Shown: piece after piece, positions 9,097 to 17,622 of the stretch
How positions within the stretch are numbered: the stretch's first letter is position 1
Layout of the letters: each line of letters starts with the position of its first letter
Origin: JACOMY01 sp046233115
GTDB taxonomy: Bacteria; Pseudomonadota; Alphaproteobacteria; Kiloniellales; JACOMY01
DNA: 64,000 nucleotides
Reading direction: 5' to 3'
NCBI GenBank assembly: GCA_046233115.1
Contig: JBJXHM010000001.1
Span: forward strand, 434,001 to 498,000
The notes under the pieces: generated by a model
Told to the model about the DNA's origin: nothing
Database searches by the model: none
What the model saw: only the letters and a program-made list of their open reading frames with translations
Program-made: the position numbers and the translations under genes

Positions 9097-10338
9097 ATGT
9101 CGCGGCTAGACCAGACGCGCGCCGATAGCTTCGAGGTCGCGGTCGTCGTCACGCTCTGCGTGGCGCTAGGACCGCTCTCCACCGATCTCTATCTCCCCTC
9201 GCTGCCGGCCATCGGGCGGGCCTTCGAGGCCAGCGTCGGCGATACCCAGCTGACCCTTTCGGTCTTCATGGTCGGCTTTGCCATCAGCCAGTTGATCTAC
9301 GGTCCGCTGTCGGACCGCTTCGGCCGGCGGCCGATCATGCTGATGGGGCTGGGAATCTTCCTCATCGCCTCGGTCTTCTGCGCCTTCGCCTGGTCGTTGA
9401 ACGCGCTCTTGGTCGGGCGCCTGCTACAGTCCTTGGGGATCTGCGCGGGGCCGGTGCTGGCCCGTGCTGTGGTGCGCGACGCCTGGGGGCCGATGCGCTC
9501 GGCGCGGGTGCTCTCCTACGTCGGCTCGGCCATGGCGCTGGCACCGGCGGTCGGCCCGATCATCGGTGGCTTCCTGGAGACCGCCTTCGGCTGGCGCTCC
9601 AACTTCTACCTCCTCTGCCTCTTCGCCGTCGGACTGCTGCTGGTCCTCTTCTTCCGCCTGCCGGAGACCAACCAGAAGCTCGACCCCACGGCGCTGCGGC
9701 CGCTCAGGATGGCCAACAACTATTTCCACCTGGCGACCCAGCGAAGCTACATGGGCTACATGCTGATCGGGGCGCTGAGCTACTCCGGCCTCTTCGTCTT
9801 CATCTCCGGCTCCTCCTTTCTGCTGATCGAGGATCTGGGGGTGAGCCCGGAGCTCTACGGTCTCAGTTTCGCCGGAGTGATCGTGGGCTACGTGCTGGGC
9901 ACCTTCAGTTCCGGTCGCTTCGGTGAGCGGGTGGGGCAGGACCGTATCCTGGGCTTCGGCGTGATCGCCGCGGTGATCGCCGCCTGCGTCGGCATGGCGA
10001 TGGCGCTCTCCGGCCTGCTGGCGGTCTGGAGCGTGGTGCTGGCGACCGCCCTCTTTTTCTGCGCGGCGGGCTTCATGCTGCCGAACGCGATGGCCGGGGC
10101 GCTGCGCCATTACCCGCACATGGCCGGCGCGGCCTCCTCGCTGATGGGCTTCATCCAGATGTCGATCGCTGCCTGCCTGGGCATTGCGGTCGGGCAGATG
10201 CACGACGGCACCCACCTGCCGATGGCGGCGGGAATTGCCTTCGCCGCCAGCGGTATCGCGCTGGCCTGGTTCTTTCTGGTAAGACCGAGCCTCGAACATG
10301 AGCGCCTCAGAATGGCAGCGGAGCCAGAAGGGAGCTGA
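9097..10338 (+). CDS. Bcr/CflA-type multidrug efflux MFS transporter
   Basis: This 413-residue inner-membrane antiporter has twelve predicted helices. The motif LSTDLYLPSLPAIGRAF in helix 1 and YGPLSDRFGRRPIM (MFS motif A) are typical of the Bcr/CflA drug:H+ antiporter family, as is RAVVRDAWGPMRSARVLSY in the helix 4 region. The ATG at 9097 is preferred over the TTG three bases upstream, with GGGAG at a suitable distance. A paralogue lies at 48065. The substrate is unknown; relatives export bicyclomycin, sulfonamides, chloramphenicol or cysteine. Confidence 0.88.
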   Translation: MSRLDQTRADSFEVAVVVTLCVALGPLSTDLYLPSLPAIGRAFEASVGDTQLTLSVFMVGFAISQLIYGPLSDRFGRRPIMLMGLGIFLIASVFCAFAWSLNALLVGRLLQSLGICAGPVLARAVVRDAWGPMRSARVLSYVGSAMALAPAVGPIIGGFLETAFGWRSNFYLLCLFAVGLLLVLFFRLPETNQKLDPTALRPLRMANNYFHLATQRSYMGYMLIGALSYSGLFVFISGSSFLLIEDLGVSPELYGLSFAGVIVGYVLGTFSSGRFGERVGQDRILGFGVIAAVIAACVGMAMALSGLLAVWSVVLATALFFCAAGFMLPNAMAGALRHYPHMAGAASSLMGFIQMSIAACLGIAVGQMHDGTHLPMAAGIAFAASGIALAWFFLVRPSLEHERLRMAAEPEGS

Positions 10339-10366
10339 CCTGACGGGGCTAGGGAGGAGAGAGGCT

Positions 10367-11200
10367 ATGGACCAGGTCGATATCGCCGAGCGCGGAGCGC
10401 GCTTCCGAAGCCTGCACGCAGGCCCGGGGCTCTTCGTCATGCCCAATCCCTGGGACGAGGGCACGGCGCGCACCCTGGCCGGGCTGGGCTTCCAGGCCCT
10501 CGCGACCACCTCGGCCGGACATGCCTTCACCCTGGGCCGCTCCGACAACCAGGGCGCGGTCAGCCGCGAGGAAGCGATGGCGCATGCCCGCGCGATCGTC
10601 GAAGCGACTCCGCTGCCGGTCAACGGCGACCTGGAGAAGGGCTACGGCGATGCGCCGGAAGAGGTGGCCAAGACGATCCATGCCGCTGCCGCCGCCGGCC
10701 TGGCCGGCTGCTCCATCGAGGATGCGACTGGGGACAAGGAAAACCCGATCTTCGACAAAGGCCTGGCGGTCGAGCGCATCCAGGCCGCGGTCGAGGCGGT
10801 GCGGGCGCTGGACCGGCCCTTCGTGCTGACCGCGCGGGCCGAGAACTTGATTCACGGTCGCCTCGACCTGGAGGACACCTTCGCGCGGCTGGCCGCCTTT
10901 GCCGAAGCTGGCGCCGAGGTGCTCTACGCCCCCGGTCTCAAGGACCTGCCGACGATCGAGCGCTTCTGCGCCGAGCTGCCCTGTCCGCTGAACCTGCTCT
11001 ATGGCCTGAAGGGCCAGGACTTCCCGGTGAGTGCTGCGGCCGAAGCCGGGGTCCGGCGCATCTCGCTCGGCTCCGGTCTGGCGAAGGTGGCCTACGAGGC
11101 CTTCTTCGCCGCCGCCAAGGAGGTGGCGGAGGAGGGGCGCGGCACCAGGCTGTCGGCGGCGCCGGGGCTCGCCGTCTTCGATTGCTACATGCAGGGCTGA
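10367..11200 (+). CDS. Isocitrate lyase/PEP mutase superfamily enzyme
   Basis: A cytosolic TIM-barrel protein of 277 residues. Near the N-terminus, LFVMPNPWDEGTARTLAGLG and ALATTSAGHAFTLG match the PEP mutase-like subgroup. VNGDLEKGYGDAPEEVAKTI supplies the acidic residues that bind Mg, and GCSIEDATGDKENPIFD the next catalytic strand. The conventional isocitrate-lyase KKCGH loop is absent, so it is more likely an oxaloacetate decarboxylase, 2-methylisocitrate lyase-like or C-C lyase of unassigned substrate. A strong ribosome site AGGGAGGAGAG precedes the start, 28 bases after the MFS stop, suggesting co-transcription. Confidence 0.8.
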   Translation: MDQVDIAERGARFRSLHAGPGLFVMPNPWDEGTARTLAGLGFQALATTSAGHAFTLGRSDNQGAVSREEAMAHARAIVEATPLPVNGDLEKGYGDAPEEVAKTIHAAAAAGLAGCSIEDATGDKENPIFDKGLAVERIQAAVEAVRALDRPFVLTARAENLIHGRLDLEDTFARLAAFAEAGAEVLYAPGLKDLPTIERFCAELPCPLNLLYGLKGQDFPVSAAAEAGVRRISLGSGLAKVAYEAFFAAAKEVAEEGRGTRLSAAPGLAVFDCYMQG

Positions 11201-11579
11201 GCGGCGCGTTTCGCCACGCGCTGGCGTTCGCGGAGCTCCAGGCGCGGACCTTCAGGCGCTAGGCTTGCTTGGCGGATCGGCGAACAAGGCTTCTCGATCT
11301 CCGGCGATGCACTGCTTGGGTCTTGCCGGGCTGTGGAACATCTGGTGTTCCCCGGCCTTCCCGTGCTAACGAGCAAACGTAAGCCCCTCGTCTGGGATGG
11401 GCACGAGGCAGGCCGCAAGGGGGCCGTCGTGACCGGTTACATCCTGGGTCGAGAGGTGTAGGATTAGCGTCGTGTTGGCGTTGCGGGTGGCGGCTTTCGG
11501 GGAACGGGGTTCCCTCCCGGCGACCCGGTTCTGGAAATGGTCGTTATCCATCCAAGTCGTAGACGAGGGAGATTAGTAC
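11201..11579. other. 379-base intergenic region ahead of cbtB, no recognised element
   Basis: This gap was read for a cobalamin riboswitch, because cbtBA genes are often under one, but the conserved B12-box was not found on either strand. Short GC inverted repeats are present, none followed by a U-tract. AGGGAG just before the cbtB ATG is the only clear signal. Confidence 0.5.
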
Positions 11580-11777
11580 ATGTCGAGGACCATCGCGCAG
11601 ACGAGCTCGGTCGAGCGGCTCCGGACCGGCAGCCTGTCGACGGCGACTGTGACCGGCGTCGTTCTGGCTGCCACGCTCGGGACCTTCCTGATCCTCGCGA
11701 CCGGCTTTGCCGGTGCGGACGTTCTGCACAACGCCGCGCACGACGTTCGTCACGGAACCGCCTTTCCCTGCCACTAG
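11580..11777 (+). CDS. cbtB: Cobalt transporter subunit CbtB
   Basis: A 65-residue protein with one hydrophobic helix (TVTGVVLAATLGTFLILATG) and a C-terminal His-rich segment, HNAAHDVRHGTAFPCH. That tail, with several His and a final Cys, is the CbtB signature and is thought to bind cobalt. It is predicted to sit in the inner membrane and to work with CbtA, whose gene begins 15 bases downstream. In other proteobacteria cbtAB genes supply cobalt for B12 synthesis. Confidence 0.88.
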   Translation: MSRTIAQTSSVERLRTGSLSTATVTGVVLAATLGTFLILATGFAGADVLHNAAHDVRHGTAFPCH

Positions 11778-11792
11778 GGTCGTGGTGACGGC

Positions 11793-12548
11793 ATGGTCGG
11801 TGGGATCATCAGCCGGATTTTCCTGGTAGCCATCATCGGTGGTGCGCTTGCCGGCCTGTTCCACACGGCCATACAGCAGATTGCGGTCATCCCCCTCATC
11901 CTGGAAGCCGAGACCTACGAAACGGGTGACGCCGGGGCCGGTGCGCATAGCCATGAAGTGGCCGGGCAGGGCCAAGATGTGGCCGTCGGCACGCAGGGCC
12001 ATAGCCACGACGAAGAAGCCTGGAGCCCGGAAGACGGCATCGAAAGGCTGGCCTATACGGCACTGGCGAACGTCCTTCTCAGCGTCGGCTTCGCCTTGCT
12101 GCTCTGTGCCGGCTTCGCCCTGAAGGGTGGGGTGACCTGGCGCAGTGGGATGCTTTGGGGCTTGGGTGGCTTCGTCGCCTTCAGCCTCTCACCGGGTATC
12201 GGTCTGCCGCCTGAACTGCCGGGCGCTGCCGCCGCCGCGCTGTACGATCGGCAGATCTGGTGGATCGCAGCAGCAGTCTGCGGTATCGCCGGATTGGCCC
12301 TGATCGCCTTTGCCAGGAAGCCGGTCCTGAAAGCGCTGGGTGCCGTGGTGCTGGTGCTGCCGCACATCATCGGCGCGCCGCAGCCCGACAGCCATGCCGG
12401 TCTCGCCCCGCCCGCGCTGGAAGAGGCCTTCATCTACGCGTCGCTCGCGACCAATGCGGTCTTCTGGGTCTTCCTTGGCGGCTTGACGGGCTATCTCTTC
12501 GACCGTTGGCCGGGCACCCGTGGAAAGCACAGCACCGTCACCGCCTGA
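11793..12548 (+). CDS. cbtA: Cobalt transporter subunit CbtA
   Basis: This membrane protein of 251 residues has a CbtA layout: an N-terminal helix (IISRIFLVAIIGGALAGLFH), a His-rich stretch at residues 50-75 (GAGAHSHEVAG and GHSHDEEAWSPEDG) and four or five further helices. The conserved WSPEDGIERLAYT and the late GAPQPDSHAGLAPPALEEAF are family features. It probably forms the cobalt permease together with CbtB. The stop codon lies inside a 14-base tandem repeat. Confidence 0.87.
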   Translation: MVGGIISRIFLVAIIGGALAGLFHTAIQQIAVIPLILEAETYETGDAGAGAHSHEVAGQGQDVAVGTQGHSHDEEAWSPEDGIERLAYTALANVLLSVGFALLLCAGFALKGGVTWRSGMLWGLGGFVAFSLSPGIGLPPELPGAAAAALYDRQIWWIAAAVCGIAGLALIAFARKPVLKALGAVVLVLPHIIGAPQPDSHAGLAPPALEEAFIYASLATNAVFWVFLGGLTGYLFDRWPGTRGKHSTVTA

Positions 12549-12578
12549 CGGTCACCGCCTGACGGTCACCGTCTGACG
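12537..12578. repeat. Three tandem copies of a 14-base unit at the cbtA 3' end
   Basis: The unit GTCACCGCCTGACG occurs twice exactly and a third time with one change (GTCACCGTCTGACG). It spans the last cbtA codons, the TGA stop, and the space before the convergent penicillin-binding protein gene. Each added unit carries a TGA, so repeat number would not extend CbtA. Confidence 0.85.
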
Positions 12579-12598
12579 ATCCGAAGCGCTCTTCCGAT

Positions 12599-14764
12599 TC
12601 AGCGCGCATCCGCGTTGGGATCGGCCATGCGCGGCAGGGGGACGTTGCCCTCGCCGCTGTCGCTGCCGTCGAAGGCGCCGATGATGCTGCCGATCAGATC
12701 CGTCGACTCCTCCTTCTTTGGCGCCGCCTTCTTGGGTTCCGGCGGCTTGGCGGCGACAGCCGGCTTGGGGTCGCTGGGGGCCGGCTTGCCGCCGCCGGGC
12801 AACGGCTTCACAGGCTGACCTTCCAGGCCGGCAGTGACGATGCGCCGCCAGATCTCGGCCGGCAGGCGGCCGCCGGAGACCTTTTGCATCGGCGTGCCGT
12901 CGTCGTTGCCGACCCAGACCCCGACCACCAGATCGGCGGTGAAGCCCACGTACCAGGCGTCGCGGAAGTCCTGGCTGGTGCCGGTCTTGCCGGCGGCCGG
13001 CCGGCCCGGGTCGGCGCGCTTTCCGGTACCCCACTGCACCACGGCCTGCATCATGTCGGTCATCTGGTCGACCTGGCGCGGCGGCACCACGCGGAAATAG
13101 GCCTCCTCGGGCCGGCGGAAGAGGGTGGTGCCTTCGGTGCCCTGAATCGAACTGATGCCGTAGGGCCAGACGCCGCGGCCCTGGTTGGCGAAGACGGCGT
13201 AGGCGCCGGTCAGCTCCAGCAGGGTGACCTCGGCCGCGCCCAGCGACACCGCCAGGTTCTCCGGCAGCGGCGTGGTGATGCCTAGCCGTCGGGCTGCCGC
13301 CAGCACCCGGTCGAGCCCGGCCTGCTGGATCACCTGCACCGCGACCGAGTTCAGCGAGCGGGCGAAGGCCTCGCGCAGGGAGACCTGGCCGCGGTAGCGG
13401 CCGCTGTAGTTCTCCGGCTCCCAGTCGCCGATCTTGATCTTCTTGTCGACCATGCGGCTGTCGGGCGTGAGCCCGCTTTCCAGCCCGGCCAGGTAGACGA
13501 AGAGCTTGAAGGCCGAGCCCGGCTGGCGCAGCGCCTGGGTCGCCCGGTTAAACTGGCTGGTCTGATAGCTGCGGCCACCGACCATGGCCAGGATGGCACC
13601 GTCGGGTCGCATCGCCACCACCGCCGCCTCGCCGGCGCCCATCTCCGCACCTGATTCCGTCAGCACGTCTGCCACAGCCTTCTCGGCGATCGCCTGGATC
13701 CGGGGATCGAGCGTGGTGGTGACCGTGAGGTCACGGCGGACTCCGCCCAGGGTCTGGCGGGCCTGGTTCACCGCCCAGTCGGCGAAGTACTGGCCGTGGT
13801 CGTAGCCCTCTGGCTTGGACTGGCTCTTCTTCTCGTAGGCATCGTCCGCCTCCAGTGGGGTGACGAAGCCGGTCTCGACCATGGCGTTGAGCACCAGCCT
13901 GGCCCGCCGGTCGGCGAGATTGCCCTCGCGTGTCGGGTTCAGTTTCGAGGGCGCCTTCAGGAGGCCGGCCAGCACGGCGGCCTCGTAGAGTGAGACGTCC
14001 CGCGCTGACTTGCCGAAGTAGCGCCGAGCGGCGGCGTCGACACCGTAGGTGCCGGCCCCAAGGTAGACCCGGTTGAGGTAAAGCGTCAGGATCTGCGCCT
14101 TGCTGTAGCGGATCTCGAGCTGCAGCGACAGCAGGGCCTCCTGGATCTTGCGCTTCAGGCTGCGCTCGGGCGTCAGGAAGAGGTTCTTAGCGAGCTGCTG
14201 GGTGATGGTCGAGCCGCCCTCCACCAGTGATCCGGCACGCAGGTTGGTCAGCATGGCGCGCGCGATACCGATGGGATCGAGCCCGAAGTGGCTGTAGTAG
14301 CGCCGGTCCTCGATGGCGATGACGGCCTGGGGGAGGAAGCGCGACATCTCCTCGACCTTCAGCGGCTCGCCGTAGACGTCGCCGTAGCTGGCGATGGTGG
14401 TGCCGTCGTCGGCGGCCAGCATGATGCTGGGCTGCCGGCTGTCCTCGGCCAGCCGGTCGATCGGCGGCAGGTCCTGGCCGTACCAGAGCGCGACCCCGAC
14501 CAGGGCGATGACCAGCCAGAGGAAGGCGGCGCCACCCCAGATGGTGAGCTGCAGCCAGCGCGGCCGTCCGCGCCGCTCCCCGCCCTCGCTCGAAGGGGGC
14601 TGCGGCGCCGAGGCCTTCCGGGTCGGTTTCGCGGGGCTTTTCGGGGCTGTCTTCGGCTTTGCCGCCTTGGGTGCCGGCGCTTTGGCCGGTGCGGCCTTTG
14701 GCGCACGCTTTTCCGCCACCAGTGTCGGCCGCTTCGACGTCCCGCTTGCCTTCTTCGCCCCCAT
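12599..14764 (-). CDS. Class A penicillin-binding protein (PBP1A family), bifunctional transglycosylase/transpeptidase
   Basis: This 721-residue enzyme polymerises and cross-links peptidoglycan in the periplasm. A basic Ala/Lys/Pro-rich cytosolic tail (residues 1-70) is followed by one membrane anchor (LTIWGGAAFLWLVIALVGVA). The GT51 domain contains EDRRYYSHFGLDPIG, GGSTITQQLAKNLFL and RKIQEALLSLQLE. The transpeptidase domain shows SxxK as GSAFKLF, SxN as SLNS and KTGT as AGKTGTSQDF. The C-terminal 80 residues are Lys/Pro-rich and disordered-looking. It is smaller than E. coli PBP1A because the inserted OB-like domain is absent, as in many alphaproteobacteria. Confidence 0.92.
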   Translation of the reverse strand: MGAKKASGTSKRPTLVAEKRAPKAAPAKAPAPKAAKPKTAPKSPAKPTRKASAPQPPSSEGGERRGRPRWLQLTIWGGAAFLWLVIALVGVALWYGQDLPPIDRLAEDSRQPSIMLAADDGTTIASYGDVYGEPLKVEEMSRFLPQAVIAIEDRRYYSHFGLDPIGIARAMLTNLRAGSLVEGGSTITQQLAKNLFLTPERSLKRKIQEALLSLQLEIRYSKAQILTLYLNRVYLGAGTYGVDAAARRYFGKSARDVSLYEAAVLAGLLKAPSKLNPTREGNLADRRARLVLNAMVETGFVTPLEADDAYEKKSQSKPEGYDHGQYFADWAVNQARQTLGGVRRDLTVTTTLDPRIQAIAEKAVADVLTESGAEMGAGEAAVVAMRPDGAILAMVGGRSYQTSQFNRATQALRQPGSAFKLFVYLAGLESGLTPDSRMVDKKIKIGDWEPENYSGRYRGQVSLREAFARSLNSVAVQVIQQAGLDRVLAAARRLGITTPLPENLAVSLGAAEVTLLELTGAYAVFANQGRGVWPYGISSIQGTEGTTLFRRPEEAYFRVVPPRQVDQMTDMMQAVVQWGTGKRADPGRPAAGKTGTSQDFRDAWYVGFTADLVVGVWVGNDDGTPMQKVSGGRLPAEIWRRIVTAGLEGQPVKPLPGGGKPAPSDPKPAVAAKPPEPKKAAPKKEESTDLIGSIIGAFDGSDSGEGNVPLPRMADPNADAR

Positions 14765-14858
14765 CGCGCTATCCAGCCTCGTTTCCGTTTCGTTCCAAAG
14801 GCGGACAGCTCCGCCCCCTCAATCCCCACCTACCGACTTGCCGGCGAAAGTTGACCTC

Positions 14859-15350
14859 ATGACGACAGACCTGGGCCATTTCACGATTCACCCGATCGCA
14901 CGCGGCGATGCGGAGGAGATCGCGCGCATGGCCGCCGAACTCTCGAAGCACGAGGGCTCGCCGCCGCCTCTGATCGTCGCTGACGACCTGGTCAACGAAC
15001 TGGACAGGCCGGACTGCGTGATTCAGGGCTACATCGCCATGCTGGGCACGCGGGCAGCGGGCTACTGCCTCTTCAGCCTGACTTTCGATACGGAGAGCGG
15101 CACCCGTGGCGCCTACATGTGCGATCTCTACGTGAGGGCCGAGGCGCGCCGCAACGGTCTTGGCCGCAAGCTGATGGCGGCGATTGCGCGCGACACCGCC
15201 CGGCAGGGCGGCACCTGGATCGCCTGGGGCGCGCTGGAGCGGAACGCGGAGGCGCAGCGCTTCTACGGCAAGCTCGGCCGCACCGAGGAGGGGGTGCAGT
15301 TTTGGAGCATCAGCAACGAGGTCTTCGCCCAGCTAAAGGCCAGCGGCTGA
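14859..15350 (+). CDS. GNAT-family N-acetyltransferase
   Basis: A 163-residue acetyltransferase. The acetyl-CoA pyrophosphate loop is RRNGLGRKLM (RxxGxG type) on motif A, after MCDLYVRAEA. The C-terminal NAEAQRFYGKLG is the usual motif B. The ATG at 14859 is chosen because upstream in-frame sequence is only antisense of the penicillin-binding protein gene. It resembles spermidine/diamine acetyltransferase-like members (AYMCDLYV), but the substrate is not fixed. It is divergent from the PBP gene with a gap of about 94 bases. Confidence 0.82.
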   Translation: MTTDLGHFTIHPIARGDAEEIARMAAELSKHEGSPPPLIVADDLVNELDRPDCVIQGYIAMLGTRAAGYCLFSLTFDTESGTRGAYMCDLYVRAEARRNGLGRKLMAAIARDTARQGGTWIAWGALERNAEAQRFYGKLGRTEEGVQFWSISNEVFAQLKASG

Positions 15351-15412
15351 GGAACCGTGCCCCGCCACGGTCGGTCGGCGCGAGGTCCGCAGGGGCGGTG
15401 AGGGAGGCGGGC

Positions 15413-16333
15413 GTGGGGACTGACCGCACCTTGCTGGGCATCCTGCTGATCCTGGTGTCCGTCATCACCATGGCCTTCGCCGATGCCCTGGTGAAGCTGG
15501 TCAGCGCCGACCTCACTGTCTGGCAGGTCTTCGTCGCGCGCTCGCTGGTGGCGGCGCCGCTGATCGCCCTGCTGCTGTGGGCGCGAGGAAGCCGCTTCCG
15601 GCAGCGACCCAGCGGCTGGAGCCTGCTGCGCAGCGCGCTCTTGGTGCTGACTTGGCTTGCCTTCTACGCCTCCTTGCCGGTCCTGGACCTCTCGGTCGCG
15701 GCGGTCGCGGTCTACACCAACCCGATCCTGACTGCCTTGCTCTCCGCCCTGGTGCTCGGCGAGCGGGTGAGCGGCCGGCAGTGGGGCGGGGTGCTGCTGG
15801 GCTTCCTGGGCGTGGTGGCGATCCTGCGGCCCGGCAGCGAGGCCTTCTCCTGGTTCACCTTCCTGCCGATCCTGGCTGCGGCGCTCTACTCGATCGCCAT
15901 GGTGCTGACCCGCAGCAAGTGCCGCGAAGAGACCTCGTTCGGGCTGGCGCTGTCTCTGCATGCCGCCTTCCTGCTTGCCGGCCTGATCGCGCTCCTGGTG
16001 CTGGCGCTGCTCGACCTGGGCCCAGAGACGCAGGCGGCCTATCCTTTCCTGCTGGGCGACTGGGCGCCGATGGGCTGGCGCGTCTGGGGCTTCATGGCCT
16101 TGATGGGCCTGCTGTCGGCAGCCTACTCGATCGGCGTTGCGCGCGCCTATCAGATCGCGCCGCCGCAGATCGTCGCCACCTTTGACTACGGCTATCTGGT
16201 CTCCGCCGCGCTCTGGGGCTTCGTCATCTTCTCGGAGCGCCTGGAGGCCATGACCCTCGGCGGCATGGTCCTGATCACGCTCGCCGGCCTCCTGGTCGCG
16301 GCGCCCAGGCGGCGGCCGGCAGGGGGCCAGTAG
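15413..16333 (+). CDS. EamA (DMT superfamily) transporter
   Basis: An inner-membrane protein of 306 residues with ten predicted helices in two EamA repeats. The first starts TLLGILLILVSVITMAFADA; the second follows the loop after LRPGSEAFSW. AVYTNPILTALLSALVLGE at the end of repeat one is a family hallmark. The GTG at 15413 follows AGGGAGG at a good distance. Relatives export amino acids, nucleosides or metabolites. It sits 62 bases after the acetyltransferase stop, possibly co-transcribed. Confidence 0.82.
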   Translation: MGTDRTLLGILLILVSVITMAFADALVKLVSADLTVWQVFVARSLVAAPLIALLLWARGSRFRQRPSGWSLLRSALLVLTWLAFYASLPVLDLSVAAVAVYTNPILTALLSALVLGERVSGRQWGGVLLGFLGVVAILRPGSEAFSWFTFLPILAAALYSIAMVLTRSKCREETSFGLALSLHAAFLLAGLIALLVLALLDLGPETQAAYPFLLGDWAPMGWRVWGFMALMGLLSAAYSIGVARAYQIAPPQIVATFDYGYLVSAALWGFVIFSERLEAMTLGGMVLITLAGLLVAAPRRRPAGGQ

Positions 16334-16349
16334 GCAGCGGTGGACTGCT

Positions 16350-16736
16350 CTAGGCGCGGACCCCCAGCAGCGAGGTCAGGGAGTAGCTCACGCCCTTGTT
16401 GACCAGGACGCTGAGCGCCATCCGGCCGATCTCTGCAGTCAGCTTGCCGGGCGGGGGCTTGACCGGCCGGGCGACCCGGCTCTCGGCGGGGAGCGGCCGC
16501 GCTGTGGGCAGCCGCTGGACTTCGGCCTTGAGCAGGGCGAGCAGGCCCTCGGCGTCGATCACCTCGGTGTCGTAGCTGACGGTGACGCAGGCCGCCTTGG
16601 GATTGAGGCGGACGCTGCGCACGCCGTCCAGGCCGCTCAGCTTGCGCAGAAGCTGTCCGCGGGCCGGCGTGTTGCAGCGCAAGGCCTTGCTGCGAAAGCG
16701 TAACCGGCCGGGGACATGGTGAAGATAGTCGCTCAT
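16350..16736 (-). CDS. Small HMA_2-like protein linked to the ferrosome-like locus
   Basis: A 128-residue protein whose first 75 residues follow an HMA-like pattern: HHVPGRLRFRS, then GVRSVRLNPKAACVTVSYD. The CxxC metal site of classical HMA domains is absent. The same pattern recurs in the divergent gene at 16881 and in the N-terminus of the P-type ATPase at 17623. The C-terminal third has a short amphipathic or membrane-touching segment (GRMALSVLVNKGVSYSLTSL). It is transcribed away from the shared promoter region at 16737-16880. A role as ATPase partner or granule membrane protein is inference. The ATG at 16734-16736 is preferred to an upstream in-frame ATG because the pattern begins there. 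Confidence 0.6.
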   Translation of the reverse strand: MSDYLHHVPGRLRFRSKALRCNTPARGQLLRKLSGLDGVRSVRLNPKAACVTVSYDTEVIDAEGLLALLKAEVQRLPTARPLPAESRVARPVKPPPGKLTAEIGRMALSVLVNKGVSYSLTSLLGVRA

Positions 16737-16811
16737 GGTGCTGGCTCCGAGGTCTCTATCCTGTCTTGCCTCAGCTGCCCGGCAAAACACGGAAGGCGGG
16801 CGCGAAGTCGA

Positions 16812-16839
16812 TTGACATGATAATGCGACTGGCTATCAT
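16812..16839 (+). promoter_or_regulatory. Putative promoter TTGACA-N16-TATCAT overlapping a Fur-like dyad
   Basis: TTGACA (16812-16817) and TATCAT (16834-16839) are 16 bases apart and point at the HMA_2-like gene at 16881. The inverted pair ATGATA (16817-16822) and TATCAT (16834-16839) overlays the promoter. ATGATAATG and the reverse of CTATCATTC resemble Fur half-sites, though with a longer spacing than the 19-base consensus. Binding there would block both divergent genes. Sequence-only inference. Confidence 0.45.
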
Positions 16840-16880
16840 TCACAACAGAGATCAATGACGAGTTTCCCAAAAATCCCAAC

Positions 16881-17300
16881 ATGATCGTCAGCACCGTCGC
16901 CGGGCGCATCCGTGTGCGTTCCCACCGTCTGAAAGTGAAAGACGTCGCCCAACGGGTCGAGGCAGAGGCCTCGGCGATCGCGGGTGTCACCGACGCGCGG
17001 GTGAACAGCGCAGCCGGCAGTCTCGCCGTGATTTATGACACCACTGCGATCGATACGGAGGCGCTGGAGGACCGGCTGGAGGCGCTCTGCATGACGCCTG
17101 CGGCCCGCGCGCCGAGGAAGAGCAAGGAGCTGTCGCGCCGTGTCAACCAGGCGACCAAGGTCGGTATGATGGCGACCCTGGCCACCTCGCTGGCATACGG
17201 TGCCCTGGGAAAGAAGAAGCAGCACATTGCCTTTGGAACAGCCTTCGTGGCCCTCGCCGGCGTGCACATGTTCCGTTACCAGAGCACCCTGATCCGCTAG
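16881..17300 (+). CDS. HMA_2-like protein with C-terminal membrane segment, divergent from the ferrosome-like run
   Basis: A protein of 139 residues. Residues 1-72 match the HMA_2-like pattern seen nearby (STVAGRIRVRSHRL, then GVTDARVNSAAGSLAVIYD) and lack a CxxC metal site. The C-terminal half has two weakly hydrophobic stretches (VGMMATLATSLAYGALG and IAFGTAFVALAGVHMF), which suggest membrane association. It is the only plus-strand member of the locus and has its own promoter. Its TAG stop shares CTAG with the convergent YtxH-like gene. Function unknown; a scaffold or ATPase-docking role is inferred from context. Confidence 0.6.
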   Translation: MIVSTVAGRIRVRSHRLKVKDVAQRVEAEASAIAGVTDARVNSAAGSLAVIYDTTAIDTEALEDRLEALCMTPAARAPRKSKELSRRVNQATKVGMMATLATSLAYGALGKKKQHIAFGTAFVALAGVHMFRYQSTLIR

Positions 17301-17560
17301 GCGGATTGTTCCGCCGTCGAAGCGGCGGGGGGCTCTACCACCGGCTCCGCATCCATCTTCTTGGCGGACTTCTTGCTGCGCAGGTCCTTGACCGTCTCGG
17401 AAACCTTGTCGGAGACCTCGCTGGCGGTTCTCTTCACCTTGCCCGGAAGCTCGTGCGAAGCGCGCTTGACCGACTTGCGCAGCTTCTCGTCACGGTAGAA
17501 GTAGGCGCCGAGCCCGCCGATGACGGCTCCGGCAACGAACGGAACGAGAGGAAAGGCCAT
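17297..17560 (-). CDS. YtxH-like small membrane protein, last gene of the iron run
   Basis: An 87-residue protein. A Gly-rich helix at residues 5-22 (VPFVAGAVIGGLGAYFY) is followed by a basic/acidic amphipathic helix rich in Lys, Ser and Val (KRTASEVSDKVSETVKDL). That layout is shared with YtxH/gas-vesicle-like stress proteins. The final 20 residues are acidic and Ala/Pro-rich. It lies 62 bases downstream of the P-type ATPase on the same strand, and may coat or anchor to the compartment membrane (inference). Confidence 0.6.
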   Translation of the reverse strand: MAFPLVPFVAGAVIGGLGAYFYRDEKLRKSVKRASHELPGKVKRTASEVSDKVSETVKDLRSKKSAKKMDAEPVVEPPAASTAEQSA

Positions 17561-17622
17561 GGTAACCTCCGCTATGGCTGATTGAGTGGTTGGGAATCAT
17601 GTGGCGGCGTCCGGCGACCGCT

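Noticed and set aside
11201..11579. Cobalamin riboswitch upstream of cbtBA
   Set aside because: The conserved B12-box was not found on either strand; context alone is not enough.
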